NCBI GenBank assembly: GCA_032718475.1
Contig: JAUCBJ010008493.1
Coordinates: forward strand, 1-62,580
From: Nemertoderma westbladi
Lineage: Eukaryota; Xenacoelomorpha; Nemertodermatida; Nemertodermatidae
DNA length: 62,580 nt
Direction: 5' to 3'
In this document: one piece after another, positions 25,801 to 37,800 of the stretch
Position numbering within the stretch: the stretch's first letter is position 1
Layout of the letters: every line of letters starts with the position of its first letter
Position numbers and translations under genes: made by a program
Notes under the pieces: model-generated
Database searches by the model: none
Seen by the model: only the letters and a program-made list of their open reading frames with translations
Told to the model about the DNA's origin: nothing

Positions 25801-28800
25801 AAGGGGTGTACAGTCCCTAATCTCTTAAACAGCCTACCGGTATACAATAATCAAATCGAATAATACTAATGTACTTATACGGGAAGTACCGGTTAGGACA
25901 GTTAGGCCTACGGACCTACAGAAGTACCGGTTCTGGCAGTTGGACCTACGGACCTACGGCAGTACCGGTTCTGGCAGTTGGGCCTACTGACCTACAGATG
26001 TACCGTTCAGGTTTACCGGTTGACTGGTACTTTCAACTTTATTGCTTACTGCAATAAAGAAACTATATCCGTTATTGTTCGCGCTTTCAGACCTTTGGCA
26101 GTTTAACCCGCCAAATTAGGATGTCTTTTAGATAATAAATCACTTTTAGCCTCTGACAAGTATTTGATTCACTACACTAGTCGAAACCAATCGGTGCGCG
26201 ATCATTCACCCGCTGGATATACCCGGGAGATTGGGTTCGACGGCTTAATCTTATTGCTATGTAAGCCTAATGTATTATTCGACTGACAGTATTATATAAT
26301 CTCTGACAATATTATTCACCTTCGGGGAATATTAACAGTTCCTTTAGGACGTGGCGCTCTATCTATAAACAGAGTTATGACTTAAACTACTCACAACGAT
26401 ATGGCTTAGTTACAATTCACATATATGGCGCATTCTTTAGGAAATGCTTCGTTATCAGTCTCACTCATACACAATGCTGCACAATACTGCACACTGATCT
26501 GCCGATCTTCACTGATTTTAGTCACATATAAAAGGAACACGGACCGAATCATGTAGGGTCTATCAAATAACATTAGATTCACTTCAAACCACTTTAACAT
26601 AAGTCATAATCGTTATATGTAACCTTTCTCTCTTACTTTCGGTATATCAAGAATATTGGGTTTTCGGGGTTATTTATCGTTATTCCAAATATAATAATTC
26701 ATCAACAAATATAATGAATAACCGACAGCAAAGCAGTAATGTTAAGTAAGATAAATGCAATGAGATAACCAGTGAGATATTAAGTCAGTGAGTTGAGTCC
26801 AGTTTGATAACGGATATATGTCCTTATAATTAAGCCTACTAGTGTTAGGCTAAAAGCAGAAAAGCACAAAATATTGCAAAGCCGTTCTTTCCTGGCTCAG
26901 GACAAAATGTAAACACTGCCCATAACGCATTGCGTGATTTCTAGGAAATTTCTGTACAAGAGCCATAAAAATGCTCTGATTGGCTGACTGAACTAAGAGA
27001 CGCCGTAGAACAAAGAAAATCGACACATGAATATCAGCTGTTAACCGTCGTCATAGTAACTACTGTTCAAGAGTAGCTATCACCTTTTGCGTCACGGAAT
27101 TGCCATAGAATCATCAACTATGCCTTCCACAGTACACATACGGAGGAAATAGCTCTTAGATCCTCTAAAAAACACCGATACAGTAATAATACGGTCTCTT
27201 ACACCTATTAAATCAACTACAGAGTATTTTAATGTAAAAATAATAAAAATAACGGGGCAATTCAGCAAAGGCTTTTACAATAGTACTGATTTTACTGCTA
27301 TTAACTCCTTTTTTACTCATACAGAGTGTAAATAAAATAAAAAAAATAATTAAATTTGAGAAAATTCCATAAAAAATTATCGGTGAAATCAACGTTTTCA
27401 CACTTCTTCAACGACGAAATAAAAATAAGCTTTTTTTTCATAAGTTTTCCTGTCGTTTCACGATGCTACTTTAAAAAATAATATAGGCCTACATCATTAA
27501 TTAACAGTTGCATTAACAGCTCATCTCCAATTTATTTAATTGAAAAATAATAAAACTAGGCCTTACAAATTGTCGAAAGGTTCATTACCGTGTTCTGAAC
27601 CTGCTATTTTAATTTTCGATCACTCATGTTTTCCTTCACTCTACACCACTCCCCGATCAGACCATTCCCCGATCTGACAACACCCCGATCAGACGACACC
27701 ACGATCAGACCACACCCCGATAGGACACACACCGATCAGACAACACCCCGATCAGACAACACACCGATCAGACCACACCCAGATCAGACAACACCCAGAT
27801 CAGACCACACCCTGACCAGACCACACCCCGATCAGACAACACATCGATCAGACCACACCCAGATCAGACCACACCCAGATCAGACAACACCCAGATCAGA
27901 CCACACCCGGATCAGACCACACCCCGGTCAGACCACACCCCGGTCCGACAAAACACCGTTCAGACGACACCCAGATCAGACAACACACCGATAAGACCAC
28001 ACCCAGATCAGACCACACCCTGATCAGACCACACCCCGATCAGACCACACCCTGATCAGACCACACCCCGATCAGACCATACCCAGATAAGACAACACAC
28101 CGATCAGACCACACCCAGATCAGACCACACCCAGATCAGACAACACACCGATCAGACCAGACCCAGATCAGACCACACCCAGATCAGACCACACCCAGAT
28201 CAGACCACACCCAGATCAGACCACACCCTGATCAGACCACATCCCGATCAGACCATACCCAGATTAGACAACACACCGATCAGACCACACCCAGATCAGA
28301 CAACACACCGATCAGACCACACACAGATCAGACCACACTCAGATCAGACCACACCCTGATCAGAAAACACCCCGATCAGACCACACCCTGATTAGACCAC
28401 ACCCCGATCAGACCATACCCAGATCAGACAACACACCGATCAGACCACACCCAGATCAGACAACACACCTATCAGACCACACCCAGATCAGACAACACAC
28501 CGATCAGACCACACCCAGATCACACCACACCCTGATCAGACGACACCCCGATCAGACCACACCAAGATCAGACAACACACCGATCAGACCACACCCAGAT
28601 CAGACCACACCCAGATCAGACCACACCCTGATCAGACCACACCAAGATCAGACAACACACCGATCAGACCACACCCAGATCAGACCACACCCAGATCAGA
28701 CCACACCCTGATCAGACCACACCCCTATCAGACCACACCCCGAGCAGTCCACACCAAGATCAGACAACACACCGATTAGACCACACCCAGATCAGACCAC

Positions 28801-31800
28801 ACCCAGATCAGACCACACCCTGATCAGACCACACCCCTATCAGACCACACCCTGATCAGACGACACCCCGATCAGACCACACCAAGATCAGACAACACAC
28901 CGATCAGACCACACCCAGATCAGACCACACCCAGATCAGACCACACCCTGATCAGACCACACCAAGATCAGACAACACACCGATCAGACCACACCCAGAT
29001 CAGACCACACCCAGATCAGACCACACCCTGATCAGACCACACCCCTATCAGACCACACCCCGAGCAGTCCACACCAAGATCAGACCACACCCTGATCAGA
29101 CCACGCCCAGATCAGACCACACCCAGATCAGACCACACCCTGATCAGACCACACCCCTATCAGACCACACCCTGATCAGACGACACCCCGATCAGACCAC
29201 ACCAAGATCAGACAACACACCGATCAGACCACACCCAGATCAGACCACACCCAGATCAGACCACACCCTGATCAGACCACACCAAGATCAGACAACACAC
29301 CGATCAGACCACACCCAGATCAGACCACACCCTGATCAGACCACACCCCTATCAGACCACACCCTGATCAGACGACACCCCGATCAGACCACACCAAGAT
29401 CAGACAACACACCGATCAGACCACACCCTGATCAGACCACGCCCAGATCAGACCACACCCTGATCAGACCACACCCTGATCAGACCACGCCCAGATCAGA
29501 CCACACCCTGATCAGACCACGCCCAGATCAGACCACACCCTGATCAGACCACACCCTGATGAGACCACACCCCCATCAGACCACACCCTGATCAGACCAC
29601 ACCCCGATCAGACCACACCAAGATCAGACAACACACCGATCAGACCACACCCCTATCAGACCACACCCAGATCAGACCACACCCTGATCAGACCACACCC
29701 TGATCAGACCACGCCCAGATCAGACCACACCCTGATCAGACCACACCCTGATCAGACCACGCCCAGATCAGACCACACCCAGATCAGACCACACCCTGAT
29801 CAGACCACACCCAGATCAGACCACACCCTGATCAGACCACACCCCTATCAGACCACACCCTGATCAGACGACACCCCGATCAGACCACACCAAGATCAGA
29901 CAACACACCGATCAGACCACACCCTGATCAGACCACGCCCAGATCAGACCACACCCTGATCAGACCACACCCTGATCAGACCACGCCCAGATCAGACCAC
30001 ACCCTGATCAGACCACGCCCAGATCAGACCACACCCTGATCAGACCACACCCTGATGAGACCACACCCCCATCAGACCACACCCTGATCAGACCACACCC
30101 CGATCAGACCACACCAAGATCAGACAACACACCGATCAGACCACACCCCTATCAGACCACACCCAGATCAGACCACACCCTGATCAGACCACACCCTGAT
30201 CAGACCACGCCCTGATCTGCACCATATAAAGCGCTTCTTTACACTGAAGTATGTACATATTGCATTATGTAGCTATTGGTAAACCAGGGTAATATATTTT
30301 GTATTTGTCTTTATAAACATTTATATTAATAATATTAAATTGACTACCAGTATATTATACATGAAGGTAGAAGTAAAGGGCTTTGTGAGTAAACAAATGA
30401 AAAATATCACAAATACCTTTAAACAATGACCTTTGAATTATTACATACAGTAAGTTAGGTCATCTAAAGTATGTCCTTTTGGTCTAAAGTCCATCTTTAG
30501 ATTGGGATATCTTGTTTATTAAAGGATAATGAAACAATTTCTTATGAATTTGTTATGCCAAGATGAATTACCAAGCATTAGTTCAGATATAATATAAGTA
30601 CAGTAAGTACCACCTACAGTAGGTTGATAGAGTTGATGTCACACATAACAAACCCAGCTAATATTGTAATGCAATTAATTATTAGTATTAATAGTTATTG
30701 TAATAAGTTGTTGGATGCCAACTATCTATTATTTTAGGTATTTTAAGTTAGAGTTTCAATATTCATATTAATTCCTATAATCTTATAAGGCTAGAATTTA
30801 AATCCGTACCAAATAAAATATGTTTCCACACTTAAAACTTTCATCAACTAACTACTCCAAAATCAAACTCCGAAGTACAGTATTAAATTTTGTGATGGAA
30901 GTATTAAATTTGGTAAGCTTATACTGTAGTAAGCTAGAGTATTATTGTAAATCTTATGCTGGCAAAATATTGTAAATTATAATTATGTTGTGGTGTGAAC
31001 GTCCAAATGAATGGTGGTGAAATTATGGTGTAATGGTGCTGCTCACCAGAAATTAAAGGTTTTGCAAAAAACTATAGTAGGAAATTAAATTAGTGTAATG
31101 CCACATATGTTAGTCATTATCCCCTGTAAACTTTCCGATGAATAATTATGATAGGGGGCTACGGTGTGAGAACCGAAATGGAATTTGTGTCCGACTTCGG
31201 CGACCCTCGGGATTACTCTAAGCGCCCCCCTGCGGTCACTCGTCGCATCTACTTGTCGGATATGAAGCTGCCCTCCGCCCTGGGCATTGAGTACGTTAAA
31301 CCCAAGCCGTGGGTTGAGGCTCCCCGCTTCGATAAAGACTTCATGTTAATCGTAGAATTCTGCGAGCACGTTGGCCCCCGTCCGGTTCTCTGTCTGCCAT
31401 CGGACGCCTCTAGCGGCGACTTCGATATCAACGCCTTCTCTGTACAGGCCCTCGCCGTGGACTACCTAACCGGGGCGGCGGCCGATTGCGGCGCGCCCAT
31501 CGCCATGACGACCGAGGACACACAGCTGATTCGCTGTATACCGTCGGAACGCGCTGTCGCATATATCCACTACTTTACGCTACGCGATTTGGCCGCTAGG
31601 GGGTATGTGCGACCTTTTTGCGTTTGTTACATTTCCGGGGATTTCAGGAAGATTCTCGCCAACGTGGAAAATCTTAGGAATACTATAAACTCCGCGGTTG
31701 TCTTAATGAAAAAACAAAATAAACTGCAATTCTACAGGGAACTTGTTTCTTATATCGAAAATTTGGAATTTACAAAGAGGGTTTTGTTAATTGGTGGTCT

Positions 31801-34800
31801 CCGTAGAAACCCATTGATTACATCCGTGACACATTACACGTTGGAAGGATTAGAAACTGTTATAAAACAACACACCACTATTGCCGAACTTATCGCACGA
31901 CAGATTGGTCTTCATCAAGTTAATAAGACCAGAGGGCGCTGCGAAAGGAAGTATTCGATTAGCGCGGGAAATTTGAAAATTAGCGGACGCAGAAGGCGAT
32001 CCAAGTCGTGGTCAGGTAGAATCAGCGTTGATGTTGAGTCGACTGCGCCGACGCTCGTGCTGGTGCGTAAGGAGAGCGAACGTCGGTTTAACGAGCCCCT
32101 CCGGACGTTGTTTAGTCTCGGCGGGATCGGAGTGCGTCGTGGTCTCTCGTTGCTACGCTTCGCTCTCCAGTATTTCTCACGGGATGCGGCTTATATCGCT
32201 ATCGAACAGGCGGAAGTCTCCATCCTCCAGCCGAGTTGCTCTCTTCTCTCAATCGGTAGATGCCCGGTTGCTAACTTCCTACCCGAGGGCGGTCTAGTCT
32301 CTACCGACAGCGGCGTGGAATGCGGCGCTGACAGACTGTTTCGTGGTCCACCCTTCCCCCCATTATTGGATGTATCATACAGTAACACTATCTGTAGCGG
32401 TAGTTTCGATGATAGCTGGCAAGTATTGTCTCAAAAGGAACTAGACGACAGCAGCCTCGGTGTCTGCTACAACTATTCCGCACCGAGGGAACTTGTTAAC
32501 AGCTCCGAATCGCTCCCAGAGCCCCCTAGTTCGCCACGAGCGCATATCGAGCAACGCTCAATGTCTACAGATGGTAATGCCCCGTCTGTATCTATTAAAT
32601 GTACATCTAAACGCACAAACCAGTGCCAGAAGTTAGGCCTGCATAGACAACTAATCAACCCAATGGACTCGTATAAATTAAGCAGCCAATACCTCGGATT
32701 GATATCGAAATCACAGCAATTAAATCATCAGTACATATTAGGTTTACCTTTATTTTCAAATTTGCTCTCCAGTTCCGGAGATTTCGAAGAAATGCCGTGT
32801 TTTATTCAACCGATGGATTCATCCTGTAGTCTATACAGCAACCATAAAATAATTAAACTATTGGAAGCTTTTCGACCGGTTTCTTCTCAAATCTTATACG
32901 GTTTGCTATCTGGTCGACCTTTAATCGTTATCGCTTCGAAACAATACGAAACTGTGGTTAGAGATTTGGTATCCCGTTTATCCATATTCATCCCGAACGC
33001 TAATAGTTATCGGTCAAACAGCACCATATCGTGGTTAACAAGGGAACTTTCTCTAACAGATCTCACGCAATATAAATTGATCGGTTATTGTCGAAAAGGT
33101 TTCGTTTATAATAAAAGTGCTAATAGAGTTGGTATTTCCAGCTCTATTCTTCCTTATGTCTCTGTGTTGGATTTAAACGCCAGTTCTTTGTGGACCCCGC
33201 CTTATCGAGGACGGCTAATTCATCGTCTCCTCGATAAAATTTACGAACGGTCATTCGCAATGGAGCGCGTATTCAACAATCTAATGCACGAATTATTCCT
33301 GGATCTGTTTATTAAATCGATGCTGTTATTTCGTTCTATATACTGTAATCCCAACTATTTCTCGCACTGCAGCCAACCACAGGAGTTGTGTACCGCATCC
33401 GAATCAGTGGCCTCGTTCTGGGCGGAGCTTAAAGTCGCCGAGAGCGACGCCGTTATTGTTGATTATCTATGCAACGTTATTATCGATAGGATCTACAATC
33501 GGGAACATAACACGCAAGGAACTGTTCACCTCGACAATCGCTCCAATCAAGAGTTCTCATTTCTTGTGAATTTTTGTTGTAATTTGCATTGATTTCATTA
33601 TACTGTATCATATAATTTTTGTATTTTTGTCATTAATATTATTATCTAATTGCAAATTATTGTAAAAATTTAATGTTAATTTGAAAAGTAGAATAAATAC
33701 TAATTTTACAAAAGTCAGATAGTGGCGCACATTGACCGCCAATGAAAAATGTGATCTTCAGCGCAAATTGAAATAAAGTTTCGTTTATTGTTTTGGTTAG
33801 AAAACACCTACACAAACAGTAACCTGCTCCTTTCCCTTAATGTTTTTTAATTAAATTCGATTAAGTTTCTAAACCCACTAATCATATAATCGGTGTTCGC
33901 GGTCACTTTGTGCCATTAACTCCAATAAGTAGCACTGTTTGTTGTCATATCTTTTATTCCGTATTTTCGCATTTTCAAGCGTATAAATTTGCTTTTGCTA
34001 TTTGTAGGAAATATGGATTACAAAGAGGATAAAAATCAATAGTCTTCCATTTTGCATTTTAAAATCTAAAACATTCCAGAAACTGTTTAAGTTTGACTTC
34101 AGACAAGTGTTTTCAAGAATTTTTACTTTACAAAATTATTGCGAGGCGAGTCAAAACAGCGAGCCCGTTTACTGTGTAGTGTGTAGAGTGATTGGTTCGT
34201 AACTAAATACCCTCACAGTTACACAGAGAGATGCAACTTTCGATCGCCATTATCTCAGCTATTTCTCAAGGAGATTTATAGATTTTAACATTTTGGAAAT
34301 ACAATTTTAATAAGTAACAATTGTATGTAATGAGTACTACATACAAAGACAATGAGCAATATAATGTTTTTTGTAAATTTTTTTATAATTTGGGCAACCA
34401 GTTAACCACATCAATTCGTATAGTAAACGAAAAATTAAATATAAAAAATTTATTATTTTTTCTATCCCTGCTGCTGCCAGAATTAGAATGCGAAGGTGAG
34501 TTAGTAGCTTTATTTCCGTTTATAACGAACCAAAGTGAGTTAGTAGCTTTATTTCCGTTTATAACGAACCAAGTTGAGTTAGTAGCTTTATTTCCGTTTA
34601 TAACGAACCAAGGTGAGTTAGTAGCTTTATTTCCGTTTATAACGAACCAAGGTGAGTTAGCAGCTTTATTTCCGTGTATAACTCACCAAGGTGAGTTAGT
34701 AGCTTTATTACCGTTTATAACGAACCAAGTTGAGTTAGTAGCTTTATTACCGTTTATAACGAACCAAGGTGAGTTAGTAGCCTTATTTCCGTTTATAACG

Positions 34801-37800
34801 AACCAAGGTGAGTTAGCAGCTTTATTTCCGTGTATAACTCACCAAGGTGAGTTAGTAGCTTTATTACCGTTTATAACTCACCAAGGTGAGTTAGTAGCTT
34901 TATTACCGTTTATAACGAACCAAGTTGAGTTAGTAGCTTTATTACCGTTTATAACGAACCAAGGTGAGTTAGTAGCCTTATTTCCGTTTATAACGAACCA
35001 AGGTGAGTTAGCAGCTTTATTTCCGTTTATAACGAACCAAAGTGAGTTAGTAGCTTTATTTCCGTTTATAACGAACCAAGGTGAGTTAGCAGCTTTATTT
35101 CCGTGTATAACTCACCAAGGTGAGTTAGTAGCTTTATTACCGTTTATAACGAACCAAGTTGAGTTAGTAGCTTTATTACCGTTTATAACGAACCAAGGTG
35201 AGTTAGTAGCCTTATTTCCGTTTATAACGAACCAAGGTGAGTTAGCAGCTTTATTTCCGTGTATAACTCACCAAGGTGAGTAAGTAGCTTTATTACCGTT
35301 TATAACTCACCAAGGTGAGTTAGTAGCTTTATTACCGTTTATAACGAACCAAGTTGAGTTAGTAGCTTTATTACCGTTTATAACGAACCAAGGTGAGTTA
35401 GTAGCCTTATTTCCGTTTATAACGAACCAAGGTGAGTTAGCAGCTTTATTTCCGTTTATAACGAACCAAAGTGAGTTAGTAGCTTTATTTCCGTTTATAA
35501 CGAACCAAGGTGAGTTAGCAGCTTTATTTACGTTTATAAGGAACCAAGGTGAGTTAGTAGCTTTATTTCCGTTTATAACGAACCAAGGTGAGTTAGTAGC
35601 CTTATTTCCGTTTATAACGAACCAAGGTGAGTTAGCAGCTTTATTTCCGTTTATAACGAACCAAGGTGAGTTAGTAGCTTTATTACCGTTTATAACGAAC
35701 CAAGGTGAGTTAGTAGCTTTATTTCCGTTTATAACGAACCAAGGTGAGTGAGTAGCTTTATTTCCGTTTATAACGAACCAAGGTGAGTTAGTAGCTTTAT
35801 TTCCGTTTATAACGAACCAAGGTGAGTTAGTAGCTTTATTTCCGTTTATAACGAACCAAGGTGAGTTAGCAGCTTTATTTACGTTTATAAGGAACCAAGG
35901 TGAGTTAGTAGCTTTATTTCCGTTTATAACGAACCAAGGTGAGTGAGTAGCTTTATTTCCGTTTATATATTAATTTAATTGCGCCATGGTACTGGCATTA
36001 TGGTAGATAAAAACGGTATTTAATTAAATCAAATAAATAAGTAAAAACGTTAAAGAGTTAAAAGAGTTCGGTAAATTACGTATCATTAGAGGCCCAGGAG
36101 GTTAGCGTTCGCGGGTTTTCCTTGCATGTTAGTAGGTGGTATAGTGGGGCCGGGTCTCCGCACAGCAGACATACACAGCTCTCCAGGTTGGGGGCATGAA
36201 ATGTATCTGTCGCACAGATCTTATGATGAAATCCGTGGACCGATACCCGTGTTGTTACGTGCCGACCAGATTGGTTAGGTTCTGTCCATTTTCGGTTCTG
36301 GAATGCCGGGCTGCTCCAGAACTCGACCGGAATTTCCGACTTCTTGGTTACGATATCTGCTCTATATTCCATCAAGGCAGCCGTATCGTTTAGGTGCAGA
36401 TTACAAATGATGTCCTCGACTAGAGTGTTCTCCCCACACAAAGCTATCACAAGGCGATTCAATGTGCTTTTGTGTACGCCCAATGTTTTCTTTAGGTAAT
36501 TAGTCTTTACTCTGTCAATTGTATGGAGGTTCGCGGTAGTCAGATGAGGCCAGATTAGATGTAGGTTGTACGTTATTATGGGTCGTATCTTTATGTTGAA
36601 TACTTTTATAGCGGTCGCCAGAGAAAGATAACGCGGGTTTGTAATGTTGTGGATAGACATTATAGATTTACAACAGATATTTGTAATGTGTGTCGAAAAG
36701 GATAACGTTGGCTGGAAAGTAACACCCAAATATGTGTAAGCGTTTCGGATTATAACAGGTTGCTGGTTGTAATAAAACTCATCTGCTTTACAAAGTTTAC
36801 CTCCCCGTCGAAACTTGATCACGGCAGTTTTCTTTAAATTGACTGTGAGACCATTCAGAGCCGCCCACTCTGATAGAGCATTGAGGCCGGCTTGTAGACC
36901 TTCCCTGGTGTGTGAGTAAAACAGTAGATCGTCGGCAAACAGTAATATTACTAAAATGGCAGCCCGCTTGAGCGCATCTACCAGATCCGCAATGTATAGT
37001 ATAAATAAATAAGGACTGAGTGTATCACCCTGTAATAGGCCGATCAGCTGGCTTATTGGTTTGGTTTTACGCAACCCATCGAAGACTTGTATGTAATTGG
37101 TCGATAGTAGTATTTCTATAAATCGCAGCATTCTTCCTTTGAGCCCAAATAAACGGCGCAGTTTCTCGATGAGTTTAGGTCTTGGAACGGAATCGAATGC
37201 TTTCTTGAAATCCACAAAGCATGCGTACAGGGGTCTCCTTGGTTGGTCGAGGTTACAGTTTATATCATGGAGCAATTGTTCAATGGGTTGTGCCGTAGAT
37301 CTTCCCGGTAGGAAACCAAATTGTTCTCTGGGTATTAGGTGGCTGAAGGCGGCACGTAAGCGGCGAGCTACGAGACCAGTTAAGACCTTGTACGCATTGC
37401 ACAACAACGCAATGCCTCGGTAGTTATCTGGTTCGTTACGTGGTCCTTTACCTTTGTACAACACCTTACATATACAAGATTTCCACGTAGATACAATGCG
37501 CATAGAAATGAAGCATATGTTGAATAACGTTACCCAAAAGTAGAGAGTTAGCGGGAGTGCGGCTTTCAGTAATTCGTATGGGAGGCGGTCGGGTCCCCCG
37601 GACTTCCGACTTGGTTTCTTCATAAACTCTTCCTCCACTTCCTCGGGAGTAAAAGGAGCATTATATGGAAGATCCTCTCCTTCACCGACGGTAGTGTATG
37701 GGACTGATTGCGATGGAGGTTCGGTAGGTGGGGTGGCTGTTGATAGTAGGTCACTGAAGTGTTTTTCCCATGCTGCCAGTGGGACTGGGCAAGGTGGTTC

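Larger units (their letters stand above)
23821..26075 (-). other. BEL/Pao 5' leader with ACCGGT units and tandem duplications
   Basis: 2.25 kb between the 5' LTR and gag. Three repeat systems lie in it: five TACCGGTAT-type palindromes at irregular 50-65-bp spacing (23957-24205), a two-copy 286-288-bp tandem duplication (25138-25711) and a four-copy 38-bp repeat (25885-26035). No gene. A leader this long and repetitive may contain packaging or dimerisation signals, which is inference. Confidence 0.65.
9760..27279 (-). mobile_element. Complete 17.5-kb BEL/Pao LTR retrotransposon
   Basis: Two direct repeats of about 1.2 kb (9760-10965 and 26076-27279) flank a 15.1-kb interior, and both run TG...CA. 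The element is bracketed by the 5-bp target duplication ATAGT (9755-9759 and 27280-27284). Coding is on the minus strand, so the right repeat is the 5' LTR. The LTRs differ at only about five sites, and the 8.1-kb gag-pol frame is unbroken, so insertion was recent. The domain order Gag DUF1759, zinc knuckles, aspartic protease, RT/RNase H, integrase, DUF5641 is diagnostic of BEL/Pao. At 17.5 kb it is roughly twice the usual BEL/Pao length: it has a 2.3-kb leader and about 4.7 kb between pol and the 3' LTR. No textbook primer-binding TGG follows the 5' LTR. Confidence 0.96.

Noticed and set aside
27626-27994. Open frame with PDQTTPRSD-type repeats
   Set aside because: Product of the 16-bp minisatellite (48 bp is a multiple of three); broken as soon as units vary.
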